DNA from: Alistipes sp.
Lineage (GTDB): Bacteria > Bacteroidota > Bacteroidia > Bacteroidales > Rikenellaceae
DNA: 14,385 bases
Reading direction: 5' to 3'
Assembly (NCBI GenBank): GCA_017380275.1
Contig: JAFOEH010000069.1
Location: 1-14,385, forward strand
The position numbers were made by a program, and so were the translations under genes. Below the pieces are notes generated by a model that saw nothing but the letters and a program-made list of their open reading frames with translations, was not told the DNA's origin and made no database searches. This document shows, one piece after another, positions 6,104 to 13,852 of this stretch (position 1 is its first letter; each line of letters opens with the position of its first letter).

Positions 6104-6147
6104 CTTAGTCTCGCGATTCATACGTTTGACCTGATACATAACCTCAC

Positions 6148-6184
6148 AAAACAAAACAGGCTACCCCCGTGCGGGGCAGCCTGT
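6148..6184 (-). terminator. intrinsic terminator of the lptB-to-GH92 operon
   Basis: Read on the - strand, ACAGGCT pairs with AGCCTGT (6178-6184 with 6156-6162), continued by one G-U pair and four G-C pairs around a 5-base loop, then a T-rich tail (6148-6155 in reverse). The G-U pair would be a C-A mismatch on the + strand, showing the orientation. It lies 25 bases after the GH92 stop and closes the seven-gene cluster. Confidence 0.88.
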
Positions 6185-6208
6185 ACTGTTCTATGTTGCT
6201 ATTATTTG

Positions 6209-8515
6209 TTACTCCTGCGTTGAGAATGAGTAGGGACGATCCTCAGCCTTAGTTCCGCGCTTTGTGTTGGGCTTGTCATTCATCTTAATCGATAGCTTAC
6301 CGCCCGCCAGAATATCGCTGTGCGTGAGGTAGTTCTTGTCGGTCTTCTCGCCGTTGAGCGTTGCCGACTTGATGTAGATGTTCTCGCCATTGTTGTCGGG
6401 AGCCTCGATCACGAAGTCGTTGCCATTCTCGAGGTGGATCACGGCGCGCTTGAATAGCGGTGCGCCCATCACATACTGATCTGTACCCGGACATACGGGG
6501 TAGAATCCCAGCGCCGAGAAGACATACCACGCCGAGGTCTGACCATTATCCTCGTCGCCGCAATAGCCGTCGGGCGTAGCCGAGTAGAAGCGGTTCATCA
6601 CCTCGCGCACCCAATACTGAGCCTTCCACGGCTGGCCGGCGTAGTTGTAGAGGTAGATCATATGCTGCGCTGGCTGATTGCCGTGAGCGTAGTTGCCGGT
6701 GTTCATTACGGTCATCTCGGTGATCTCGTGGATGGGGAATCCGTAGTAGCTGTCGTCATATACAGGGGGTACAGTGAATACCGAGTCGAGCATCTCGACG
6801 AAGCCCTCATCGCCACCCATCAGATCGATCAATCCCTGCGGATCGTGGAATACCGACCAGGTGTAGTGCCAGCTGTTACCCTCGGTGAAGGCGTCGCCCC
6901 ACTTCAGCGGCGAGAATGGTGTCTGGAACGAGCCATCCTCATTGCGTCCGCGCATAAGGCGAGTCTCTCGGTCGAACAGATTACGATAGTTCATCGCGCG
7001 CTTGGCATAGAGATCGACAACCTCCTGCGGTTTGCCCAGCTCCTTGGCCATACGGTAGATGCACCAGTCGTTGTAGGCGTACTCGAGCGTGCGTGCGGCA
7101 TTCTCGTTAATGCCCACGTTGTAGGGAACATATCCCAGCGTGTTGTAATACTCGTGGCCCAAGCGACCTGTCGAAGATACGGTGGGGTGGACATTCTCCG
7201 AGCCGTGAACAAGACCCTCGAAGAGCGTCTCTACATCCTCGACCTTCACACCCTTGAGGTATGCATCGGCCAGGACCGAAGCTGAGTTGTTACCCACCAT
7301 ACATCCTCTGTGGCCCGGACTCGACCACTCGGGGAAGAAACCGCTCTCCTTATATACATTCACAAAACCCTCCTGCATCTTCTGATTCTCCTCGGCGTAG
7401 AGCAAATTCAGCAACGGGAACAACGAGCGGAATGTATCCCAGAATCCCGTTCCCGTGTAGAAGTAACCCTTCTCGACATTGCCGTTGTGGGGGCTGTAGT
7501 GCACCACCTCGCCGTTGGTGTCAATCTCGTAGTGCTTCTGCGGGAAGAGAGTTGCGCGATACAGACACGAGTAGAACGTGCGATACTGATCCAGATTGCC
7601 ACCGCTCACCTCGATGCGACCCAGGACATCGTTCCACGCCTTGCGGCCCTTCTCCTTCAGCTCCTCGACTGAGTCACGGCCCAGCTCCTTCAGATTCTGT
7701 GCAGCCTGCTCGTGGCTGATGAACGACGATGCCACGCGGGCGTGTACCTGCTCGCCCTTCTTGGTGCGAAAACCTACCACTGCGCCGACGTGATCCGACT
7801 GCTGCTCGGTAGCGTTGCGGAGCTGACCATCGGCAAAGGTGTGAACATACTCCAGAGGCTTGTCGAACTCGACGATGAAGTAGTTGCGGAAATTCTCGCC
7901 TACGCCACCGCTGTTGCGTGTCGAGTAGCCTATGAGGCGGTTATTCTCCTTGTCGATCTTGATATATGAACCCTTGTCGAAGGCATCCACCACGATGTAC
8001 GACTCATCCGATGAGGGGAAGGTGAAGCGGAACAGAGCGGCACGATCTGTCGGAGTGAATTCCGCTACAACATCGTGCTCGGCCAGATATACTTTATAAT
8101 AATATGCCTTCGCCTCCTCGGCCTTGTGCGAGAACCAGCTTGCGCGCTTCTCCTCGTCGAATTCGGGTGCGCCCACGACGGGCATCAGCGAGAACTGACC
8201 GTAGTCGTTGATCCACGGGCTGGGCTGGTGTGTCTGCTTGAAGCCGCGAATCTTGTGGTCGGTATATACATACATCCAGCCATTACCCATCTTGCCAGTC
8301 TGTGGCGACCAGAAGTTCATTCCCCAGGGGCGGGCGATGGCGGGGTAGGTGTTGCCCGTAGAGAGTGCGAACTCGGAGAGAGTTCCTACCAATGGATTAA
8401 CGTAGTCGGCTGGAGTGGTAATTTGATCAGAGTCCCCCAAAGCGACTTTTTCGCACGATGTGAAGCCCAGCACAACTGTCAGGGCAAGTGCGAGAGAAAA
8501 GAGAGTATGCTTCAT
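6209..8515 (-). CDS. GH92 family alpha-mannosidase, predicted lipoprotein
   Basis: A 768-residue exo-alpha-mannosidase of the GH92 family: calcium-dependent, inverting enzymes that trim mannose from N-glycans and fungal mannan in gut Bacteroidetes. A signal sequence ends in GFTSC with Cys21 as probable lipidation site, so it should sit in the periplasm or on the outer membrane. Family motifs run in order: YVNPLVGT (38-45), NTYPAIARPWGMNFWSPQTG (55-74), IRGFKQTHQPSPW (89-101), GFWDTFRSLFPLL (357-369), FTEGNSWHYTWSVFHD (543-558), GDEDNGQTSAWYVFSALGFYPVCPG (653-677). Glu545 and Asp654/Asp656 correspond to the acid and base residues of characterised GH92 enzymes, each offset by about twelve residues from the Bacteroides enzyme BT3990. 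So it looks active. It is the last gene of the operon, 15 bases after the M23 gene, and no SusC/SusD pair is present, unlike most GH92 genes. The linkage type is not predictable. Confidence 0.94.
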   Translation of the reverse strand: MKHTLFSLALALTVVLGFTSCEKVALGDSDQITTPADYVNPLVGTLSEFALSTGNTYPAIARPWGMNFWSPQTGKMGNGWMYVYTDHKIRGFKQTHQPSPWINDYGQFSLMPVVGAPEFDEEKRASWFSHKAEEAKAYYYKVYLAEHDVVAEFTPTDRAALFRFTFPSSDESYIVVDAFDKGSYIKIDKENNRLIGYSTRNSGGVGENFRNYFIVEFDKPLEYVHTFADGQLRNATEQQSDHVGAVVGFRTKKGEQVHARVASSFISHEQAAQNLKELGRDSVEELKEKGRKAWNDVLGRIEVSGGNLDQYRTFYSCLYRATLFPQKHYEIDTNGEVVHYSPHNGNVEKGYFYTGTGFWDTFRSLFPLLNLLYAEENQKMQEGFVNVYKESGFFPEWSSPGHRGCMVGNNSASVLADAYLKGVKVEDVETLFEGLVHGSENVHPTVSSTGRLGHEYYNTLGYVPYNVGINENAARTLEYAYNDWCIYRMAKELGKPQEVVDLYAKRAMNYRNLFDRETRLMRGRNEDGSFQTPFSPLKWGDAFTEGNSWHYTWSVFHDPQGLIDLMGGDEGFVEMLDSVFTVPPVYDDSYYGFPIHEITEMTVMNTGNYAHGNQPAQHMIYLYNYAGQPWKAQYWVREVMNRFYSATPDGYCGDEDNGQTSAWYVFSALGFYPVCPGTDQYVMGAPLFKRAVIHLENGNDFVIEAPDNNGENIYIKSATLNGEKTDKNYLTHSDILAGGKLSIKMNDKPNTKRGTKAEDRPYSFSTQE

Positions 8516-8530
8516 AGTCTTTGGTATTAG

Positions 8531-10267
8531 TTATCTTACAATTGTTCCCTGCCACGAGGCAGTGTTGCCACAAGAGTCTTTTACAGTCAACTCGATGGTA
8601 TGCTCCACGCCTCCGCCAATGCCCTCATCCTTGAGGTTTATCGTGGCGCGCGAGTGGGCATAATCTATCGCCACCCACTTCCCGTCGATCGTTGCCGTGT
8701 ATGAACTCACGCCCGAAAAATTGTCCCCTAAGCGGAACGAGATCGCGTTGCGCGATCGGCAATCCTGCCCCGACTCAAACTGCGGACGAATCGTGGGAGC
8801 TGTACTGTCGGCCACAACGCAGTATGTGCCCAGTGACGAAGTTCTAACGGATATATTTCCGATGCGGTATCGGCCTCCTACATAGCTCAGGCGGCCATCG
8901 CTTCTAACCGATGCCAACGTGGCGTATGGCTGCAGGTCCTTCTCTACTTCTGCCTTGAATACCAATCCGATAGCAGTCTGCAAAGGGGTATTCTCATCGT
9001 GGATGGCGTATGCGGGTGAGAGGACTTTTACCGAGGTGTCAGCCTTGATCACAACATCGCTACGCTCCATCTTCATCGCAATTGACTCGTAGAGCGAGCC
9101 TTTACGAATCACGACATTCACCACATTATCTACGCTTCCCACAAAATCTCGATCGTAATGCACTATGTGCGCTCCCTGCTCTATCTCGCCCTTGAAGCAC
9201 TCCGCGTCGGGCTTACCCTCAATCTGGAATTGGAGCGTAGATGTGTTGCCGCAATCATCCGTAATTACGAACTCCACCTCGCGCGTCTGACCCTCAGAGG
9301 TCGTAACCACGCCGCGATTGACGAGTGTAGGGTAGAAGTAGTCGGTGCCGCCCTGCATCATTGCCGTACGCATAGCCTCGTTGCGCGATGAACGCTGAAT
9401 GGGGTAGTACGAAACGGCGTTGCAGTAACGCGAGAGATCGAACGTGAAACCGTCGTTACGATACTCGAACACAGCCTTGCCGTCGATCTTCTCCACAAGA
9501 TTATAGACTCCGTAGGTATTCACCACATCGTTCTTTCTATCCGATGTCTCCACCACGAAATAGCCGTTGCGTCCCACCTTGATGGGTGTCTTCTGCGCTG
9601 TACGGTAGGTCGTGTCATCAGCCTTGTGAACTGCATAGGTCTCGGGGCGGCTGTTAAGTGGTACTCCACCAACACTATCCACCTCAATGTAGTGCACCTT
9701 CATAATGTAGGGCGAGATGGTATCCTTCGGCTTAACGATGCCCTGCTGAATTATATTGTAGGTCTTACCTGTACGCGAGTCGCGTATCTCGAAGTGCAGG
9801 TGCGGGCCCTGAGACGAACCCGTATTTCCCGATCGGGCGATCTCCTCGCCACGCTTTACCGTAAATTGACCAGCCTTGCAGTAGAGATCCACACGGCTCT
9901 GCTTGAGTCGATGACGCTCGGCCTTGACATACTCGGCAATATCGCTGCGAAAACGCGATAGGTGGCCATACACCGAGGTCGTGCCGTTGGGATGCACGAC
10001 ATATAGCGCCAGACCGTATCCCGAAGGCGATTGCAGGATGCGACTCACATAACCGTCGGCAACAGCCACAACGGGTTTGCCCTCCACGCCATCGGTCTTG
10101 AAATCCGTTCCCGAGTGGAAGTGGTTGGGGCGCATCTCGCCAAAGTTGGCCGAGTAGTAACCCGCCACATCACGAAGCGGAAAGTCGTAGTCGTCGGGGT
10201 TGAGGCTCTGTGCCGTAGCAGAAAATGCAGCGCAGAGCGTAAAAATCAATATATAAAGTTGTCGCAT
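8531..10267 (-). CDS. exported M23-family metallopeptidase with C-terminal beta-rich region
   Basis: A 578-residue protein. Residues 1-20 are a signal peptide (hydrophobic core, SATAQ). The M23/LytM domain occupies about 30-175, with HxxxD in HFHSGTDF (zinc ligands His51 and Asp55), YGHL (His102) and HLH (156-158, His158 third zinc ligand). All ligands are present, so a peptidoglycan endopeptidase is expected in the periplasm or outer membrane; a regulatory role is also possible. Residues about 180-578 are beta-rich with repeated DDCGNTSTLQF- and DSCGNTASWQG-like segments, suggesting Ig-like domains that are common in Bacteroidetes M23 proteins of this size. The ATG lies inside recX (22-base overlap); no later Met would keep the signal peptide, so the overlap is real. 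GH92 starts 15 bases after its stop. Confidence 0.92.
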   Translation of the reverse strand: MRQLYILIFTLCAAFSATAQSLNPDDYDFPLRDVAGYYSANFGEMRPNHFHSGTDFKTDGVEGKPVVAVADGYVSRILQSPSGYGLALYVVHPNGTTSVYGHLSRFRSDIAEYVKAERHRLKQSRVDLYCKAGQFTVKRGEEIARSGNTGSSQGPHLHFEIRDSRTGKTYNIIQQGIVKPKDTISPYIMKVHYIEVDSVGGVPLNSRPETYAVHKADDTTYRTAQKTPIKVGRNGYFVVETSDRKNDVVNTYGVYNLVEKIDGKAVFEYRNDGFTFDLSRYCNAVSYYPIQRSSRNEAMRTAMMQGGTDYFYPTLVNRGVVTTSEGQTREVEFVITDDCGNTSTLQFQIEGKPDAECFKGEIEQGAHIVHYDRDFVGSVDNVVNVVIRKGSLYESIAMKMERSDVVIKADTSVKVLSPAYAIHDENTPLQTAIGLVFKAEVEKDLQPYATLASVRSDGRLSYVGGRYRIGNISVRTSSLGTYCVVADSTAPTIRPQFESGQDCRSRNAISFRLGDNFSGVSSYTATIDGKWVAIDYAHSRATINLKDEGIGGGVEHTIELTVKDSCGNTASWQGTIVR

Positions 10268-10773
10268 TCTTCTTCAGTTTTAATTTCTCGTGTGATTGTC
10301 TCCACCTCGTCCATCACATCATCCATCGCATAGCCGAGCGAGAGCGCGTAACGGATAAGTTTGGTGCGAAGATCGTATGCCGAGGAGTATTTCACTGTTC
10401 GCATTTTGCGCTTCAGGCGCTCCGCCAGTCGCTGGGCACTCTGTTCGGGTGAGAGCTGGCCGAGAGCCGCATTGATAGTATTCTCTGCTACTCCCTTGCG
10501 CTTCAGCGCCGAGCGAATCTTCCATTCGCCCCAGCCACTCAGGTTTACCTTTTCGCGCACGAAGGCATCGGCATAACGCCCGTCGTCGATAAATTTCTCT
10601 CGTATGAGCCGTTGCAATACGCCTTCCCGATCCTGCGCGGGCACTCCCCACGTTGCCATCAGACGTCGTGCATCGCCCGACGAGCGCTCGGCACGGGCAC
10701 ACAAACGCATCAGCGATGCGAGAGCCTCCTCGGCTGTCTTTGTGCGTTTTACTATTTTCGTGGTTGGCAACAT
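10246..10773 (-). CDS. recX: recombination regulator RecX
   Basis: A 175-residue RecX, the small helical-repeat protein that binds RecA filaments and limits their growth. The typical tandem three-helix pattern is visible: EALASLMRLCARAERSSGDARRLMATWGV (about 16-44), then LIREKFIDDGRYADAFVREKV (55-75) with the conserved F-I-D-D-x-R-Y-A-x-A-F motif, then WGEWKIRSALKRKGV (81-95) and a last repeat near 134-165. The start at 10773 lies 22 bases inside prmC; the next Met would remove the first helix, so the overlap is accepted. Its stop lies 22 bases inside the M23 gene. No recA is nearby. The basic and acidic composition is ordinary for the family. Confidence 0.93.
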   Translation of the reverse strand: MLPTTKIVKRTKTAEEALASLMRLCARAERSSGDARRLMATWGVPAQDREGVLQRLIREKFIDDGRYADAFVREKVNLSGWGEWKIRSALKRKGVAENTINAALGQLSPEQSAQRLAERLKRKMRTVKYSSAYDLRTKLIRYALSLGYAMDDVMDEVETITREIKTEEECDNFIY

Positions 10774-11612
10774 ATCATACGGGGTTTTTGACGGAAATCT
10801 GTTCTCAGTTCAATATCTTGGTAGCCTTCGCGGCGAAGCATCTCAATTGTTTCATCAGCCAGTCGCTCGTGAATCTCAAATAGGAGAAAGCCTCCCTCGC
10901 GAAGCATTCTGTGGGCAGATCGTGCAATCTCGCGATAGAAAATGAGCGGATCGCTGTCATCGACAAAGAGCGCCATATGAGGTTCGTGCTGTGTAACATT
11001 TATGTGCATCACCTCTTGCTCCGAGAACGGAATATAGGGCGGATTAGATACGACAATATCGAAGGTAAGTCCTTCGATACTCGTCATCCCCCGTAGTGCA
11101 TCATCCTTTATAAACTCTACCTCTACACCCTGACGTTCCCTGTTCTCGCGTGCCACAGCAAGTGCCTCGTCCGATAGGTCAATCGCTACAACCGAGGCCG
11201 TCGGGATCAAATGTTTCAGTGAGATAGCTATGCAACCGCTTCCCGTACACACATCCAATATCCTCGGCTGTTTGAACTCTGCTGTCCGGGCCTTATCTAC
11301 GGCCCACATCACCAGCTCCTCGGTCTCGGGACGGGGTATCAGCACCCCCTCGCGGACTAAGAACTCGTTGCCGCAAAACTCCGTATGTCCTACGATATAT
11401 TGTATCGGCCGGCCAGCCGCCAAAGCCTCCGCAAACGACTCCAAGCCCTCGATCTCAATCTCCTCGTTGGGCTCGATCAGATACCTCATAACATCCTCGC
11501 CGCTGAGCTCCGCCGCCGCCATTCGTGCCAGCGTACGAGCCTCATCTGCAGGGTATAACCCCTCGATTTTGTTGCAGATGTATGCAATTATCTCACTTCG
11601 CCTCAGTCTCAT
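10752..11612 (-). CDS. prmC: peptide chain release factor N5-glutamine methyltransferase
   Basis: A 286-residue cytoplasmic methyltransferase that uses S-adenosylmethionine to methylate the Gln of the GGQ motif in release factors RF1 and RF2, needed for efficient translation termination. Family marks: helical N-terminal domain ending in RPIQYIVGHTEFCGNEFLV, then LIPRPETEELV (91-101), the SAM loop DVCTGSGCIAISL (120-132), the acidic strand end AIDLS, and the substrate-binding NPPYIP (190-195). Length and motif order are standard. The ATG directly follows the aroC stop (TAGATG), suggesting coupled translation. It overlaps recX by 22 bases downstream. Confidence 0.96.
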   Translation of the reverse strand: MRLRRSEIIAYICNKIEGLYPADEARTLARMAAAELSGEDVMRYLIEPNEEIEIEGLESFAEALAAGRPIQYIVGHTEFCGNEFLVREGVLIPRPETEELVMWAVDKARTAEFKQPRILDVCTGSGCIAISLKHLIPTASVVAIDLSDEALAVARENRERQGVEVEFIKDDALRGMTSIEGLTFDIVVSNPPYIPFSEQEVMHINVTQHEPHMALFVDDSDPLIFYREIARSAHRMLREGGFLLFEIHERLADETIEMLRREGYQDIELRTDFRQKPRMICCQPRK

Positions 11613-12593
11613 CTATCGGCGCAATTTAAGATCAGCCAATGCGATAGCTACCGCAGCCTCCACCACAACCGCGGCACGCAACGTGATGCATACATCGTGG
11701 CGACCCTTGATGATGAGCGGCTCGATCGTTTCACTCTCGATGTTGAGCGTCTGTTGCTCGCGCGAAATCGAAGCCGTAGGCTTTACGGCTGCACGAACAA
11801 CAATCTGATTTGAGTTGGTGATGCCACCGACGATACCTCCCGCGTGGTTGGTAGCCGTGTGTCCCTGCATATCAATTATAGGATCATTGTTCTGAGATCC
11901 GCGAACGCGCGCCGAGGCAAATCCGTCGCCGAACTCCACGCCCTTAACCGCTGGCACCGAGAAGAGCAGATGGGCCATAAGGCTCTCTGCCGAGTCAAAG
12001 AATGGTTCTCCCAGGCCAGGCTCCACGCCATCGACGCGGCACTCGACAACGCCTCCGACCGAGTCCTGATCCATCCTCGCGTTCTCGATCACAGCTGCAA
12101 AATTATCTTTGTTGTGCTCGCCGCCAATCTCTGGAATCTCGGTTGAGAAACGCACCGCATCACCCAAAATCTTCTTCGCCACAACTCCTGCGACAACCAT
12201 TCCGAGCGTTATGCGGCCCGAGAAGTGGCCTCCGCCACGCGGATCATTGAAGCCGTCCCACTTCTTCTGCGCCACCCAGTCTGCGTGCGAAGGACGGGGC
12301 TGACGGACAAGATTGCTGTAATCGCCCGAGCGGGTGTTCTCGTTGCGGAAAGTGATGGTCAGAGGCGACCCTGTTGTGTAGCCGTTGTAAAGACCCGAAA
12401 CAATGTGTGGCTGGTCGCTCTCCTTGCGAGTGGTGGTGCCCGCAGCACCTGCGCGGCGACGATCCAGATCGGCCACGAAATCCTCCTCCGAGAGAGCTAT
12501 GCCTGCCGGTACGCCATCGATGCTAACACCCACCTCAGCTCCGTGCGACTCGCCCCAGATGGTGAGTCGGAATATGTTTCCCCAAGAGTTCAT
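11613..12593 (-). CDS. aroC: chorismate synthase
   Basis: A 326-residue enzyme that converts EPSP to chorismate using reduced FMN, the last step of the common aromatic pathway. Visible motifs: GNIFRLTIWGESHGAEVG (5-22, His17), IDGVPAG, DLDRRRAG, PRPSHADW (99-106, His103), the FMN-binding GGGHFSGR (120-127) and RGSQNND with GHTATNHAGGIVGGI toward the C terminus, and AVKPTASI. The open frame extends 31 codons upstream (an Arg-rich stretch lying inside aroA), but the family N terminus is M-N-S-W-G-N-I-F, so I start at 12593. That ATG shares one base with the aroA stop (TAATG), a classic coupling arrangement. It is shorter than E. coli AroC (361) but complete in motifs; I see no truncation. Confidence 0.96.
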   Translation of the reverse strand: MNSWGNIFRLTIWGESHGAEVGVSIDGVPAGIALSEEDFVADLDRRRAGAAGTTTRKESDQPHIVSGLYNGYTTGSPLTITFRNENTRSGDYSNLVRQPRPSHADWVAQKKWDGFNDPRGGGHFSGRITLGMVVAGVVAKKILGDAVRFSTEIPEIGGEHNKDNFAAVIENARMDQDSVGGVVECRVDGVEPGLGEPFFDSAESLMAHLLFSVPAVKGVEFGDGFASARVRGSQNNDPIIDMQGHTATNHAGGIVGGITNSNQIVVRAAVKPTASISREQQTLNIESETIEPLIIKGRHDVCITLRAAVVVEAAVAIALADLKLRR

Positions 12594-13846
12594 TATCGCA
12601 CAATTATTGATTCCAAATCCTCGAAGAAGGTGGGGTAGCTCTTCTCTACGCACTCGGCTGCCTCGATCGTAACCACGCCTTCGCAACGCAGAGCCGATGC
12701 CGCGATTGACATCGCTATGCGGTGGTCGTTGTGGCTGAATGTTGTTGCCGGGCGAATCTCACCTCCGCGGATACGCATTATATTCTTTTCGCTGATATCT
12801 ACCTCGATACCCATCTTCTCGTACTCGCGACGAATGGTCTCGGCGCGGTCGCTCTCCTTATGGCGCAGACGGTCCGTTCCGATGATCACGCTCTCGCCCT
12901 CGGCTGCTGCTGCCAAAGCTGCCAGCGCGGGGAAGAGGTCGGGGGCATTGGTGGCATCGAACTCGAAGGCTCGCAACGGACGCTTTGACACCGTTATAGC
13001 ATTTTGCTCGATGATTATTCCCGCACCTGCACGCTCCAATGCGTGACAGATGGCCGTGTCGGCCTGCTTCGAGAGGGTAGATATGTTCTTCACCGTAACC
13101 TCGCCTGCAATAGCTCCTGCAACGAGCATTGTGGCAGCTCCGCTCCAGTCGCCCTCGATCTCAAGATCTACGGCTTCGTACTTCTGGCCGCCCTCGATGA
13201 AGAATTCGGTGTAGTCGCCCTCGTTGTGCATAATCTCCACACCGAAACGACGTGCTGTGTCGATGGTCATATCAATATATGGTGTCGATACGGCCTTCGT
13301 GACGTGCAGCGTTGTATCCTGCTCGGCAAGTGGAAGGGCCAACAGAAGTCCCGTGATAAATTGCGACGAAACGCTACCATCGACCGTGATCTCGCCACCG
13401 TGAATAGGTCCTTGCACCTCGATTGGGAGGTAGCCACCGCCATCACGCACTGTAACACCCAGGCCACGCAACGGCTCGATCATCATCTCCATCGGACGAT
13501 AGAGAAGTGTACCCTCGCCCTGGATGGTGATTGGCTGATGGCAAAGCGATGCGATAGGTGTGAAGAGACGAGTGGCAAGGCCTGACTCGCCGACGTGCAG
13601 AGTGTTTGATGTGGGGTTTAGTCCGCCCTCGATCGAAAGTGTGCTTTCGTCTAACTGCTCGACTTTTGCTCCCAGAGCCTCGATGCAGCTCACGGCTGAG
13701 CGTGTGTCTTTACAAAATTCGATGTTGCGCAGGATGCTTCTACCCTCGGCCAAAAGCGAGAGGGCGATAGCTCGTTGCGCATAACTTTTTGAACTCGGAG
13801 GGGTGATAATGCCTTTTACACTCCCTGCGGAGACATATTTATCCAT
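12593..13846 (-). CDS. aroA: 3-phosphoshikimate 1-carboxyvinyltransferase (EPSP synthase)
   Basis: A 417-residue EPSP synthase that joins phosphoenolpyruvate and shikimate-3-phosphate; it feeds AroC, which is encoded next. Active-site residues are all in place: Lys20 in PSSKSYAQRA, Arg93 in VGESGLATR, Ser160/Ser161 and Gln162 in VSSQF, Asp303 in NAPDLFP, Lys330 and Glu331 in RHKESDR, and Asp374/Arg376 in NDHRIAMS. Relative to E. coli, each C-terminal catalytic residue is offset by ten. The loop equivalent to E. coli NAGTAMRP reads ESGLATRL, so Thr97 and Pro101 are both Leu. The start, six bases after the lptB stop, gives a normal N terminus. The first gene pair of the aromatic pathway is thus placed directly behind an LPS transporter gene. 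Confidence 0.96.
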   Translation of the reverse strand: MDKYVSAGSVKGIITPPSSKSYAQRAIALSLLAEGRSILRNIEFCKDTRSAVSCIEALGAKVEQLDESTLSIEGGLNPTSNTLHVGESGLATRLFTPIASLCHQPITIQGEGTLLYRPMEMMIEPLRGLGVTVRDGGGYLPIEVQGPIHGGEITVDGSVSSQFITGLLLALPLAEQDTTLHVTKAVSTPYIDMTIDTARRFGVEIMHNEGDYTEFFIEGGQKYEAVDLEIEGDWSGAATMLVAGAIAGEVTVKNISTLSKQADTAICHALERAGAGIIIEQNAITVSKRPLRAFEFDATNAPDLFPALAALAAAAEGESVIIGTDRLRHKESDRAETIRREYEKMGIEVDISEKNIMRIRGGEIRPATTFSHNDHRIAMSIAASALRCEGVVTIEAAECVEKSYPTFFEDLESIIVR

Positions 13847-13852
13847 ATAGGG

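Noticed and set aside
6662..7285. Open frame of 207 codons antisense to the GH92 gene.
   Set aside because: Antisense shadow caused by codon bias; no family resemblance, and GH92 motifs are intact on the other strand.
12594..12686. N-terminal extension of chorismate synthase by 31 residues.
   Set aside because: It is Arg-rich, unrelated to the family N terminus and lies wholly within aroA; the ATG at 12593 coupled to the aroA stop fits better.
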